Of a stretch of DNA of 64,000 nt, positions 13,753 to 25,915 are shown piece after piece. The translations under genes were made by a program, and so were the position numbers. The stretch is taken from NCBI GenBank assembly GCA_050084985.1, contig JBITNC010000002.1, positions 4,650,001 to 4,714,000 on the forward strand. Direction: 5' to 3'. The first letter of the stretch is position 1. The number at the start of each line of letters is the position of its first letter. The stretch comes from Nageia nagi. Lineage: Eukaryota > Pinophyta. Under the pieces are notes generated by a model that had not been told where the DNA came from, searched no databases, and saw only the letters and a list, made by a program, of their open reading frames with translations.

Positions 13753-15000
13753 GTTATGCAACCAATAGATTAATTAAATAAAGAGTTTCAAATTAAAATT
13801 ATAATATTAAAGAAAATTTTGGAAAATGGAGCATTTAGTAACATATCTAAAATTCAACAACATCAAATAATTGATCATTTTGAAAAATAATGGAAAAAGG
13901 CATAAAAATAGACAAGACCATTTGAATGCTTAAATAAGGAGGAAAGAAGCATTGAATATAAAAAAATCAAGCTAATGAAGATAAAGAAAAAATCATAGGA
14001 TTTGTATAAAGTATTATAAAATGGAAGCATTAAGATATAAGAAGAAAATTAAAGAGGATTTCAAAAAAAGGAAGGCAATAAAGTTCAATCAATTCATTCT
14101 CAAAGCACAAAATAGGTTCCAAAGAAAATTCAACAACATGGTAAGATTTATGTAGATGTTTTAAAAATCCAATAATGATTCATGATACCCATTTTAGTTC
14201 ATGTAGGTTAGGATTACATTTTCATTCTAGTTGTATTAGTTGCATATCAGGTTATGTTTATGTTTTCACCATGTATGATGTATTTTTTGATGTTCATATT
14301 CATGTTTTGTGTTACATAATTTATATTTGATATTATCCTTTTATTTGTGATTATGTTTTATATGTAATCTATTTTATGGTGTGTCTCAAGTAGAAGAGTC
14401 CAATCGATTATTTGATAAGAAAGGCTTTTAGTTTTGATATGATAATATTAAATGTGTTTTAGATCAATGCATTGATGATTTTGTCCTAGAATTGAGAAAT
14501 AGTTTTAGGAATGATAAATTTTGAAAAGTTGTGAGAGATGAAAAAGAGTAGAAAAGTTAGATTTTATCATAAATAAAAGTTAAAAATAAATCAAGGAGTC
14601 AAGATAAATTTGTTAGTCAAACTTGATGAAAATTAGGAGCACGTAGATATGCAATATCATATGACATCTTTATATAATTTCTTAAAAGTGATAATCATTT
14701 AGGTATATTCATGTATTTTGATGATTATTACTAATGATTTTAAATAATTTAAGATTTTTTTTTAGGATGACAAAGAGATTTTTAAAAAAGTCAAAAATTT
14801 TCCAAGTTGCAAAAGTGGTAAAAAGTCAACATTTTTGGCTAAAATCTCCAAGTAACTTGAATACCAAGTATGCATAATTGTTTTAATTTTGTTCATAAAT
14901 TTTTAGAGAAATTAAACAAAAAAGATATAATACAAGGGAATTCTATGATACATTATATTACTCATGTAATAAATAAATCAAAATAAGGAGTTATAGTAGG
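13753..15000. other. AT-rich stretch, no gene recognised
   Basis: Low-complexity A-rich sequence with no coding motifs. Its right part probably holds the 3' LTR of the copia fragment that begins at 15,102 on the - strand, whose far end I could not define. Confidence 0.35.
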
Positions 15001-15102
15001 TTACTCATGTATGTTAACTACCAATAACAACTACTTACATAACTAATAAACAAGTTAATATATTATTCTAACATACTAATGTATCATTGTATTGTATTAA
15101 CA

Positions 15103-16029
15103 TTCCCCCAATAATACATTAAGTTTTTAAATAACAAAAGAAAAAGCTCATAAACTACTAAAGTTTTCCATAATCAAGAGAGTTAGTGAAAACATCTACA
15201 ATTTACTCTTATGTGGAAAGCTAATGAAGCCAAATGTTGTGTAGTAAAATATGGTCATGAATAAATGTCACTTGTATCTCAATATTTTTGGTGAGATTGT
15301 AAAAATAGAATTGCAAACTAGTTTCAGTACACCCTAATTATTGTAATGCAAAATTGTAGGTTAACTATGTGGTATCCTAATATCTATCAAAATGCGACGT
15401 AACAATATTGCCTCATAAATAAAATCTATAGTAGCATGATACTTAAACTCTATGGTATATTTGGATATGATACTTTATTTATTGTTACTTCAAGAAATTA
15501 TTCTAGATCGAAGGAAGAACATCTATCCTATCATCAATCTCTTATCATCCAAGGATCCTCCATAATTTGCATTTGTACTTTATCCAATCAAGAAGAATTT
15601 ATCATTCTTCTTGTACTCTAGGCTATAAATATCGATACCATAGATGTATCTCAACACATTCTTAGCCATTGTCCAATGAGCTTTCTTAGGTTCATGCATA
15701 AACCTAGAGATATTACTAATAACATAACAAATATCTAGTTTGGTATATATAAGGTAAACTAACCATCCAATCAATTGATGATAGAGAGTTGCATTTACTA
15801 GTGGAGAACTATCATGGTATGATAAATGTAAACTAGGTTCAATAGTCTTAGGCATGGGTTGGCATTTTGTCATCCTGAACTTCTCCAATAGCCTCTTGGT
15901 ATACTTTATATGTGAAACAAATATGCAGTCTTGCATATTGCAAACCTCCAATCCAAGGTAATAATGAAGTAAACCAATATCATTCATAATTGTATTAAAT
16001 ATATTACAATCAAATATAGAAAAATGCAA
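15103..16029 (-). pseudogene. Ty1/copia fragment: end of RT and RNase H
   Basis: An open 149-codon frame (16,029-15,580) carries the copia RT C-terminal signature: GLLHYYLGLEV, then KYTKRLLEKFRM, LIGWLVYLIYTKLDICY and SRFMHEPKKAHW. RNase H continues below 15,580 with stops and shifts (YGGSLDD, AILLRRILIDI). A polypurine tract (complement at 15,103-15,110, TTCCCCCA) abuts TGTTAATAC, the likely 3' LTR start, at 15,102. Integrase and the RT core are absent, so this is a 5'-truncated piece lying against the gypsy LTR to its right. Confidence 0.85.
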
Positions 16030-16039
16030 TGAAGTAATC

Positions 16040-16730
16040 CTAAGTAAAAAAAAAGTAATAATCTAATATATGTATGAATATGAAACTTGGGATAATAGCA
16101 CTACTAAGATTGTTGGGTAAGATATATGAAAATGAACTTCAAAGAGAAATAAATCTAAGAGATATACTTGGACTACCTTACCTAGATGATCATTAATATG
16201 CATATAAGTAGATTTATCAGTATAATGAGATCGCAGGTGTGTGCTTTAGATGTAAATGCACTCTAGTAACCCGATGCTAACACTAGGTACAATATTGACA
16301 CTACACTCACTGCAAATTAGCTTTTTTAATCTAATATTGATAGTAGTATGATAATGCAACAAGCCTAATCTAGCATATAATTATAAAATATAATGACAAA
16401 GCTCTTGTGATAATAAGATCTAAATCTCAATAGGTGACATTGATGAGTACCTTAGAGTTTTGGTATGTATTGACTATCAATATAAAATGTGATAGCCTTA
16501 TAATGTATATATTTCCTCCTCTTATATGCAAGAAAACTCCCAGAATATTCTTATATAAGCCAATGTTAACACTAGGATTCTTTTATAACAAAAGAGAAAG
16601 AAGAAAATGAGAAGATGCTTAAGTCATCCAATATGGCATAAAATGAGATATAAGATTGAAATAATACATATTGTCCCTTAATTCATTTGGCAATTAATTT
16701 AGTATACAAATTTATCTAAATTAAGTATCA
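16040..16730 (-). repeat. Probable 3' LTR of the - strand gypsy element
   Basis: On the - strand the sequence starts TGATACTTAATTTAG at 16,730, directly after a polypurine tract. TATA-like runs (TATAAAAG, CTTATATAAG on the - strand) lie near 16,545-16,600. The lower border is a guess, set by the copia fragment at 16,029. Confidence 0.45.
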
Positions 16731-16733
16731 ATA

Positions 16734-16750
16734 GTTGCCCCCCTTTGCAA
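16734..16750 (-). other. Polypurine tract of the gypsy element
   Basis: The - strand reads TTGCAAAGGGGGGCAAC, a six-G polypurine tract about 1 kb downstream of the integrase end, as expected before a 3' LTR. Confidence 0.6.
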
Positions 16751-17729
16751 GCTTAATTAAATGAAATGAAATTATGTTTGGAAAGGAGAGAACTAACTAG
16801 AGAGAAAAGAATACTCCCAAGGTATTAGAGAATCTTTTGGATTTTTAAATTTTGGATAAATTTAGAAGGTATTTCTCACCCCCTCTTTGCATTGATTATC
16901 ATCAGGAGAAGATTCAATGGGCTAGTACAATCAAATGCAAAGAACCTATAATAAGAAGATAAAAATAAAATCTCCAAAAAGCATATATATAATTCATCTC
17001 ATGGAATATAGCAGTAATAGTTAGGGCAATAATGAGATTAATATATTTTAAGTACATCATCATGGTAATACTAAATATCCTATTCATAGATTAAAATTAT
17101 CATTGTAACATTCAATACCCCATTCATGGTTATTAAATCTTACCATAAGTGATGGTTTACATCCCAACCAACAAAGAACTTAAAGTAAATCTTAAATAAT
17201 AGTTAATATCCCAACTAAAAATGGACTTAAAGAAAAATATCTTTACAATCTTAGATAATAATACCTGAACTTGCCCTTCATGATGGTCAATTTTACTTAT
17301 TGATAATGCAATATTAATATTTCGCTCAATGCTAACGCTATTACTTAAAGCTTGATGGAATTAAAATTAACTAAGGATGATCTTAAGGTTAAAATATTTC
17401 TTATGAAACTTTTATTCTTTTAGAAAATGACTTTATGATCTTTAAGGATTCTTATGTAAGAATCACTTGATTTAGATGGCAACTCTTTATACAGACTTAT
17501 CTTGAACTTCTTCAAAGATAGGAAATGCCCAAAGGTATATACTTATGGATAAAGGACTTGACAATGATTCTAAACTTTATATGAACTTACAAAGAACATA
17601 GTGTTGACACTAGATACAAAATTCCATTATGAACTTATAGACCAATAAACAGACTTATGAGATACTTCTAAGCTGACCTTAAATAGAAAATAAAAATTGA
17701 AAAGATCATGGCTTAAGTTGATGCATAGA
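16751..17729. other. 3' untranslated part of the gypsy element
   Basis: Lies between the integrase C-terminus and the polypurine tract on the - strand. No coding motifs. A phrase like AATG(T/C)TAACACTAG recurs at about 16,264, 16,563, 17,328 and 17,602 with variation; no meaning could be assigned. Confidence 0.4.
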
Positions 17730-18608
17730 AGGGCTTGTGATGTATTTCATTAATAGAGTGATCATCCAACTTTCCTTCTATAATTTGCAACTTATAAGCT
17801 CCATTTTTATACTCTACAAAAATATAGGGTCTAATCCAATTAGATATAAATTTACCTTTGTCTTCCTTTTTTTTTAGTCTTAGTCTTATGATGATTCTCC
17901 TTAAGGACTAAATCAATAACCTTTAAATTATTTTGCCTAATATTATTGGTATATGCTCTTTTGATTCATCATGATACATTCTAAGATGCTCTAATATATT
18001 TATCCTCTTTTCATCGAGACTTTCTAATTGTCTTAGTCTTGCTTTCCTTTGATCTTCATCATTCATGGCATGCCTTCTAGGTAAACCCTTAAAGATGGCA
18101 TTTATAAATTCAAAGGAAGAAAAAACTCATCTCCATAAACTAATTAAAATGGGGTGAATCCTATAGTTGATCTTATATTTTTCATGTATGCCCATAAGCA
18201 TTTTACAACAATTCATGCCAATATCTTCCATGCTTCTAAACTGTCTTACAAAGAATGTTAATAATAGTCTTATTTTTAGCTTCCACCAGATCATTCTCTT
18301 GGGGGTAATACGGAGATGAGATTTCTTTCTTGATATTAAATATATTATATAAATTACTTACTTCCTTTCCTCTAAAATGCTTTCCATTATCTATAAATAT
18401 TTGATTAGGCACACCAAATCTTGAAATGCTATACTTAGTTAAGAACTTCATAATTTGATGACCTTTTGATGATCTTAATGGAGGTGCATTTACCCACTTT
18501 GAAAATTATTAATTAGTTGTAATAATAAACTTATGCCCCTCCCTTAATCTAAGAGTAGTAACACATACTAAATCTATAACCAAAAAAGAGAAGGGTTAAA
18601 GAAGAACA
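17730..18608 (-). pseudogene. Ty3/gypsy integrase, C-terminal half
   Basis: The - strand reads GHKFII...FSKWV near 18,530 and then an open 71-codon frame (18,451-18,236) with SRFGVPNQIFIDNGKHF and PYYPQENDLVEAKNKT. These are the integrase core with its second Asp (DNG) and catalytic Glu (VEA) retained. The C-terminal part follows: RKARLRQLESLDEKR near 18,040, and GKFISNW and GAYKLQI near 17,780. Stops and shifts break it. The upstream half of the same integrase resumes at 23,010, on the other side of the inserted copia element. Confidence 0.87.
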
Positions 18609-19106
18609 TGAGAGAATTGAACTATAGCATGAACAACTCTAAACTCCCAAGATCACATGAAAGCTCATAATACATATCTAACAAACTAACAAAGCAATCT
18701 CACAAAGATAACACAAAATGTAAGTGGTTCCTCCAACTAGGAGTATATCCACTAACTAGATCTTTACTTCAATCACAAATACAACTCTCTTACAATCCTC
18801 TTAATCTCAACTCCTAAACACTATCCTCTAGCACAACTTTACTCCACAAATCAGTGTGTGATCACAAAGAGGGAGCCTTCTATTTATAGGCCAAAATCAC
18901 TCTTTGGATCACCCTTTTATCCAATATACAAAAGCATGGCATGCACATCCTTTTACCCAAGGGCATGCTTATGACATGGAGTGTGGAAAAAGTTACATTA
19001 TCATATTCACTTAAATACTTAAGGTATCAAATGATACCCTTAAGTATTAGTGAACCTACATAGAATATTATTACATAACCTTTACAATAATGCATTCTAC
19101 ATTCCA
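18609..19106 (-). repeat. Copia 3' LTR
   Basis: On the + strand it runs TGAGAGAATTGAAC...ATTCTACATTCCA. It matches 22,511-23,009 along its whole length. A TATA box (TATAAATA on the - strand, complement at 18,881-18,890) and a conserved hairpin at 19,014-19,048 are present. Confidence 0.93.
19014..19048. other. Conserved hairpin in copia LTR
   Basis: AATACTTAAGGTATC is followed after four bases by its reverse complement with one extra C. The same hairpin, base for base, is at 22,917-22,951 in the other LTR although the LTRs differ by about 7% overall. Confidence 0.7.
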
Positions 19107-19121
19107 ACATTCCCCCTTAAT
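19107..19121 (-). other. Polypurine tract of the copia element
   Basis: The - strand reads TTAAGGGGGAATGT directly before the LTR start TGGAATG. Confidence 0.8.
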
Positions 19122-19859
19122 GCAATATTGGGATAGAGCAAATAAGAGAGAAGAGAGAGAGAAAGTAAGAGAGTTATCCTCCAAATAAATACAATGGAGA
19201 TAAGAATTTTTTACATATTTGTAAATTAAGAAAGATATAATTTGAGACTCAATACTTTGCCAAATACAATCATTAATCACAACTGATTTCAATGTACATG
19301 AAGTAGTCATTCAACTCAAAGTCATGAAAAGTTTCCAAGAGCCTACATATATGAGGTAAGTAACCTATAATCTCAAAGGAACCTGCAATTCATAAGCAGC
19401 TCAAATAACAAGATCAGTTAGATGCAACATATTCATCTCAACAAAGATAGATGAATCATACAAATGCCATCATGAACTGATCAATGGTGCACTATAAGTC
19501 ATCATGAAGATGCCATGCCAAAAACTCATAATCACCTACTATATATAAAACATGTGTTGATTGTCATTACAAAATAAAGCATGCACATACAAGTTCCTCA
19601 CATATGGATAACTGAATAGTGCTAAAAGACACATAAGAGTTCCTCACACATGGATAACTGAACAGTGCTAGATTGGCCAATCTTTTTGCTTTTAAATATT
19701 TTGTACAAGTTCTTCATGCAAAGCGAACTTACCATGAAAGTTTACAACAAAATCAACACTATACAGCACAAAATCCTCCTAAAGGTGAAGTTATCATCAC
19801 AAAATTCACTCCCCCTTGAGGGCAACTTCACCAACTTGATAGCATCCCTAAGCTTATAG
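19122..19859 (-). other. 3' untranslated internal region of the copia element
   Basis: Non-coding stretch between the RNase H stop and the polypurine tract. Contains two near-identical phrases (GAGTTCCTCACA near 19,636 and AAGTTCCTCACA near 19,590), with ATGGATAACTGAA(C/T)AGTGCTA following each: a local duplication of about 49 bases. Confidence 0.5.
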
Positions 19860-21393
19860 AATTAAGCTTTTGGGAGCAGCTTGGTGAACAAATTAGCAAA
19901 GTTTAAGATGGATGGACAATATTTCAGGTGTATGATGCGATTAAGAACCTTCTCGCTAATAAAATGGGCATGGATTTCCATATGTTTTATTCTCTTATGG
20001 AACACATGATTCTTATCCAAAGAAATAGCCAACTGATTATCTAAAAAAATCAAAGATGAGCCACCTTACTCATACCTAATTTTTTCAAAAGATGCCTTAG
20101 CCAAATGGCTTCCTAGGCTACAACAAACATAGCATGGTATTCAGCTTCTATGGTGGAAAGAGAAATAATAGGCTACTTCTTGTAAGCTTAAGAGATAGCA
20201 CCTGAACCAATGCTAAACACATACGTAGAGGTTGATTTCCTGTCATCTCTATCTCCCCCATAGTCAAAATCTAAGAATCTAGAGAGAACAAACATGGCCA
20301 ACTTAGAATACTTGAGAGCAAGATCTTTAGTCCCTACAACATACCTTAAGATTTACTTAACAACATTGAGTTGCTCAACATATGGTTTCTGCATGAATCG
20401 AGCTATCAAATTCACTACAAAGGCAATATTTGTCCTGGATATAGTCAAATACAAAAGACTACTAATTAATTTCTTATAAGCTATAGTATTAACTAACTGA
20501 GAGTTAGGGCTAAGAGAAATAATGATTATTGAAGAGATTGGGATCGTAGCATATCTACACTCCTCCATTCCAAACTTCTGTAAGATATCCAATATATACT
20601 AAGATTAATTGATTGAAGTAAGTTCAATCTTTGTATTGATACACTTGCATTTTAAGATAGTAGTGCAAGAGACCAAGATCAATCATTTCGAATGTTGCCT
20701 TAAGTTTGGATATGCACTCTTGAATGATTTCTTCATTATTCCTAGTTATCAAAAGATCATCCACATAAAGGAGAATCAAAACCATATCTTTTCTTTGATT
20801 GAGCACATATAGATCAGAGTTAAAAAAATACTTAGAGAAATCAATGTCTCAAAATACTTTGAAATCTTCTTATACTAGGTTCTAGGTGCTTACTTAAGTC
20901 CATACAATGAATTCTTTAGCTTGCACATAAAGGATTCTTTACCTTCCATAATAAACCCTTCTGGTTGATTTATGAAGATTTACACATCTAAGTCACCATT
21001 GAGAAATGCACTCTTGATGTCAAGTTGCAAAGCTTTCCATCCTTGAGCTGCAGCAAAAGCAAGGATAATCCTCACAATAGGCATCTTTGCCATGGGAGAA
21101 AAGGTCTCCTTATAATCTACATCGTATTTCTGAGCAAAACCTTTAGTTACTAACTTTGCCTTGTATTTTTCAATATCTCCAACTGAATTGAACTTGACCT
21201 TGTAGATCCACTTATTGCCAATCACATTCTTCTCTTTAGGATAAGGAACTAAGTTCCAAGTTTTATTTTTCATAAGCACCTCATACTCCACTTTCATGGA
21301 TTCCATATAGAACTCATGGTTAGAAGCTTCTTTGAAGGATGAGGGCTCATGCTTGTTGTCTATATTGGCAAATAAAGATTTGTTCAAGGTCAT
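19860..21393 (-). pseudogene. Copia RT and RNase H of the nested element
   Basis: The - strand starts in an open 137-codon frame (21,393-20,980) with the RT N-terminus: NKTWNLVPYPKEKNVIGNKW, KGFAQKYDVDYKETFSP and LQLDIKSAFLNGD, which holds the first catalytic Asp. LLYVDDLLI (frame 20,806-20,624) supplies the YVDD box. The RT tail is in 20,592-20,353. RNase H follows with DYGGDRDDRKSTS near 20,265 and ends at 19,862 with NLFTKLLPKA. There are several frameshifts and Trp/Gln-to-stop changes, but catalytic residues are still legible. This is the best-preserved RT in the window. Confidence 0.9.
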
Positions 21394-22490
21394 GCTCCTT
21401 ATTACCCTTGCATTCGACTAGCACCTCCTGCCTACATCTCCCTTCTTTGCACCTTGCCTTCAAGTCCAACCTTGCAGCTCAATGTTCTAGGCATCACCTG
21501 AGAAATTCACTCAACCCTCTAATCCTCCATGTTGCTTCTTTTTTCTTTCATGTTATTTGCCTAGTCCTAATGTAGTCGTCTAAACCCCTCTCCTATACAA
21601 TCTATCATCCTCCTTATTGCCTCGCCACTCGCAACCCCTTGTTGGTGCCCTACTCCTCGTCACCCTCTCTTAGACAATCTGCCACCTCTCCTTGTTGATT
21701 TCCTTCTCTTTTGTTTTTTAAAAAATATATATAATAATTTTTTAACCTATGCTTATTGAGCATTTAATTTTTCAAAATGCTTGCAAGTCTTCTCTTTACT
21801 CAATGCACTCAGAAGCTTTAATTACTTGCATAGCATATACTCAAAGTTATTTTAATAATCTTGTCTCTTTCCATTTTAAATTACCTTGAGCCTTAAGGCA
21901 AAATGATAACTTGTACTTAAGTGCATTCTAAGGTAATTTAGACATTTTTTTAGTAATTTATCTTTCAATAACTTTTTTTTGAAATCTTAATGGGTATTCT
22001 CTTTGGTAAAAGTTTTTTAAGCATAAGCTATTTTTTTAGTCAAAATTCTAAGGTAATTTAAAAAAAAAAATTGCAGGTAACCAAATAAAGATTAGTATAA
22101 ACAAATTAGTTGCATCATATTGCTAGTTCTAAGTATATTTAGAAAAATGAACTAGCACATAAAAAAAATGTTAGTGTTAATATTACACAATTTTTCTATA
22201 CTAACTCTATTTTTTTTAATAATTTTTTTTAAAAATATTGCAAGTAACATAGGAGGTTAGTATATATAAAAAAATGTGCTAATCATATTTTGCCAAAAAA
22301 AAATTTTAACACATAGCAACTAATATATTTGTAGCATAATGCAATAATCCAAAATAAAAAAAGGAACGAAGGATGTTTATACCTTCGCAATACTTTTACC
22401 TCAACAAGAATGTAGAAAGACTTCCAAGATGAAGAGAGCTTCCACACCAAGAAGAAGAGCTTCCACACCAAGGATGTGAAGAGGAGCTTA
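21394..22490. other. Non-coding replacement of gag-protease-integrase in the copia element
   Basis: Where gag, protease and integrase should lie there are only about 1.1 kb. The part at 21,394-21,720 is unusually C/T-rich on the + strand and GC-richer than its neighbours. The rest is A/T homopolymer-rich. A 19-20-base direct repeat (AGAGCTTCCACACCAAG, at about 22,436 and 22,456) sits next to the primer binding site. I do not recognise the C-rich part. Confidence 0.5.
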
Positions 22491-22508
22491 CAAGTTGCTC
22501 TGATACCA
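22491..22508 (-). other. Primer binding site (initiator tRNA-Met type)
   Basis: The - strand reads TGGTATCAGAGCAACTTG, beginning two bases after the 5' LTR end. TGGTATCAGAGC is complementary to the 3' end of plant initiator tRNA-Met and is typical of plant copia elements. Confidence 0.92.
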
Positions 22509-22510
22509 AA

Positions 22511-23009
22511 TGAAAGAATTGAACTATAGCATGAACAACTCTAAAATCCCAAGATCACATGAAAGCTCACAATACACATCTAACAAACTCACAAAGTAAT
22601 CTCACAAAGATAACACAAGATGTAAGTGGTTCCTCCAACTTGGAGTACATTCACTAACTAGATCTTTACTTCAATCACAAATACAACTTTCTTATAATCC
22701 TGCTAATCTCAACTCCTAAGCACTATCCTCTAGCACAACTTTACTCTACAAATTGATGTGTGATCACAAAGAAGGAGCCTTATATTTATAGGCCAAAATC
22801 TCTCTTTGGGTCATCTTTTTATTCAATGTACAAAAGCATGGCATGCACATCCTTTTACCCAAGGGGCATGCTCATGACATGGAGTGTAGGGCAAGTTACA
22901 TTATCATATTCACTTAAATACTTAAGGTATCAAATGATACCCTTAAGTATTAGTGAACTTACATAGAAGATTATTACATAACCTTTACAATAATGCATTA
23001 TACATTCCA
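22511..23009 (-). repeat. Copia 5' LTR
   Basis: Partner of 18,609-19,106. On the - strand it starts TGGAATGTATAATGC and ends TTCAATTCTTTCA, next to the primer binding site. Confidence 0.93.
22783..22792 (-). promoter_or_regulatory. LTR TATA box
   Basis: The - strand reads CCTATAAATA within a GC-richer context (GGCC ... GGCTCC). The same box is at 18,881-18,890 in the other LTR. It is a plausible pol II promoter element for the retrotransposon. Confidence 0.65.
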
Positions 23010-23570
23010 ATAGATACATTAAATGAAGTTCTTGTGAAAGAGTTAACTAAAGATTTACATACTTTTGACACTTCACATATATTCTTAGATGGATAATGCA
23101 AACTTTTTTAATTTATGAACAATAATAACCTAAGATTAAAAGCTTATGATAGATAGTCTTACCATTAAATTGGATTCCACTCACACTATCATGTACTTGT
23201 TCCATCTCTTGTTCATCTTCTTCGTGGAGTAAACATCTAAGCAATGTACCTTCAAAATATATTCTATAAATCAAATCACTAATTAAAACATAAATGTATT
23301 AAACCTTATCCTTTTAAGCTTCTTGATCCTTGTCCTTTTAAGTTTCTTTTCTTTAGCCTTATATTCTTTAGGAATGATACCATCTTTGAAATAATCATAA
23401 ATGTCTTTATACCATCCATCACATTGAATAACAAAACATGCTAAGGAGTTTTCATTATGATTAAAATTTGAATCAATGTGATCTTTATGTAAAGGTCTCT
23501 TCAAGATTGTAATCTTTATTATAGTGTAGACACTAAGAAATAGGGCCTTTTTCATGCCCTCAAACACACT
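23010..23570 (-). pseudogene. Ty3/gypsy RNase H-integrase linker and integrase zinc domain
   Basis: An open 94-codon frame (23,567-23,283) contains DGWYKDIYDYFKDG and a basic KRTRIKKLKRIRF segment, the usual link between gypsy RNase H and integrase. Further down the - strand come YRIYFEGTLLRCLLHEE, then a V-H...H zinc-domain pattern with GKTIYHKLLILGYY and YVKCQKYV. The sequence stops at the copia LTR (23,009) and continues at 18,608. Gag, protease and RT are absent upstream. Confidence 0.83.
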
Positions 23571-25900
23571 AAACTTCGCCTCAAGCCATTCATAAACTTA
23601 ACATTTACAAAAATCATTTTGATACCACCAAAATGGTACAAGATTTAAAACTAGCATTAAACTTAGGACTAATTAAAGTAAATTAATCCTAAATTCCCTA
23701 GCCTACATTAGAAAAGTCATGTTCATGTGCATATGTACATTAGTGTCCAAAATGGTCACTATTCTACCTTCCAAAATAAATAGTGGAAGCAAAAATAATT
23801 CTAATGGAAAAAAATAACTTTAAGTAATCCCCATTGGACCAAAGCTTACAAAACCAATCTAATAACAACATGAAAAAATAGGGATGCCACATCACCCTAC
23901 TCCTTCCAAAATCTCTTTAAAAGGGCCAAACGAAATATAAATGTATAGAGCCCCAAAAGAAGAAAATTTTCGTCAATGAAATAAAAGAAAAGCTACATGC
24001 CAATATGGATACCAAATCATACAAAAAAGATAAAGGTTGACGAATAAGGTGGCCTTGTCCCATGAACACATAACCCATGGAACCCATATATGAGCAAACT
24101 TGCTTAGCACACTAGCCACCTCTCCACCTCTACATATAGAGGTTCAATATTGGAATTAGGAGAGGCTTGGAGAAAAATACAAACATATGCTCAATTAGGA
24201 GAAAGTTAAATTTTTAAAGTACATCATGTTGTGACCTGCACAACACACCCCTATAAGAAGCCCCATCTACTTGAAAAGATCTAATAACTTTTTATCTTAA
24301 ATTTAAAATATTTGTTAAAAGGGATTGATTATATTTTTGATCAAGCAAACTTAAGTCCTTATGCACACCTATTTTACCTAAAGTCTTATATAAGTATATG
24401 CCTTATATGTTCTAAAATTTGAATATAAATAAAGCCAAATTATATTTTTACACCTATAGTATACATTCGTTTAAAAAGATAGTATATTATTTTGGTAATT
24501 TTATTCTAAGATAATATTAGTAACCCCTTTAGAATTTTTGAGCAAATATTATTTTCTCTAATATATTTATGCCTATTATTGAATCACTGCCACATCTAAA
24601 TGCATGAGTACTATGAATGATGTATATGTTCAGCACAGATGAATGTAGAGGATACTGCCTGTATTTATATTCTACAGAGATAAAGAAATATTGAGTGGTG
24701 GTGGCCGAATTTTGATGTTTGTATGAATTTTCCTATGCAAATTCAGATATGCACTGTGAGGTGAGTCATCGATTGTAACACTGTACAGAGTATATTACGT
24801 GTGTCTCAATCAGGCCTTTGCAAGAGTTCCTGATGCCAAACCCGCAGTTGTATTTACACTTCCAGACATGCTTAATGGCGGCCAAATATTTATGTCTATA
24901 TAAGTCAAAATATGCTTTGCGTATTTTAGCCTCTTCATAGGGTCATTGGCGAGTTACGAACTATTGAGGATCCACCATTTAGTTTGAGTTGATTCTTTGT
25001 TGAATTACAATCTCAGAGATGCATTGATCAAGGGATGCAGATACTGTCTTAGTAAATACAATAAAAATTGCAGGATTTACGCAGGATGGATCCTTAGACC
25101 TGACCTGTAAATTGCTAGTTCAAATGTTTTACTGAAAAGCACTTTCCAATGTATGCAAATCTGCAGAATTTGTTGAAACCATAGATGAAAACATAAGGAC
25201 TAGTGTGAATTAATAATTATAGTATGCAAAATTCTAATTCAGTTTACATAAAGTGACATTTAAAAACATAAGGACTAGTGTGAATTGTGCGAAAGTAATA
25301 TTCAACACAAATTCCTTTTGATGGACGATTGATGGAATTGTATTATTGTTAAAGTATGAGTAACAGGGGCAATTGTGGAACAAACTCAAAAGAGATGGGA
25401 GTATAAGGAGCATCCATGAATTATTTGAAAAGAATGATCAAATGGCATCTAATCTTCAAACATTTATAGTGACCATTTCAGAGAATGCATTAATCATAAT
25501 AATTATTTGCCAGAATTAAAATACAGGTCTGCAAAGATGAAAGCAGTTTTGAAGGAAAAGGGAGCTAGAACTTAAAACCCCACATCTTCCTCTGTATTCA
25601 ACGAAATTATAATATGAATACAATTCAGGAACCTCTTTAGGTGGTCTATGAGATGTATGGAGGAAGTTTTATGTTGCAAAGTTTCTATTACTTGTAGTTC
25701 TTTGGTAAAGTTCAGTTCAAATAGAGCCTGCGAATTATTCGACATAATGCTTGAAACTCTCGAAGTCAGCTATTATAGCTGGGAGATAGATAACAATAGT
25801 TGTTAGATTTCTTGCAAATCAACCTAACTCTCACAAGAGAAATTGTAGATAAAAAGAAAATGAGGTACTGACAGTGGTGATGATGTTTACAGTAAACAAA
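23571..25900. other. Unassigned sequence, no gene recognised
   Basis: The left part (to about 24,560) is AT-rich. From about 24,600 to 25,900 the composition is less extreme and includes a TATA-like TCTATATAAG near 24,896. The - strand has a short open frame from an ATG near 25,745 (MSNNSQALFELNF) that could be a gag start behind the primer site at 25,901, but it matches no family I can name. Confidence 0.3.
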
Positions 25901-25915
25901 AGTCTGATACCATTC

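Larger units (their letters stand above)
18609..23009 (-). mobile_element. Ty1/copia element with both LTRs, nested in a gypsy integrase
   Basis: Two direct LTRs of about 498-499 bases (18,609-19,106 and 22,511-23,009) bound 3.4 kb of internal DNA. On the - strand the order is 5' LTR, tRNA-Met-type primer binding site, leader, RT, RNase H, polypurine tract, 3' LTR. The LTRs differ at roughly 35 sites by my hand alignment, about 7%. Gag, protease and integrase are missing, so the copy was defective or has lost them. Five-base flanks (GAACA left, ATAGA right) do not match, so a target duplication has been lost or the ends were altered. Flanking gypsy integrase halves join across it, which supports insertion there. 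Confidence 0.9.

Noticed and set aside
18609-23009. A perfect five-base target duplication around the copia element
   Set aside because: Left flank GAACA and right flank ATAGA do not match; insertion is inferred from the split gypsy integrase instead.
23600-23660. TGGTATCAAAATGAT on the - strand as a primer binding site
   Set aside because: Matches only the first eight bases of the tRNA-Met site, and no LTR end or partner could be placed beside it.
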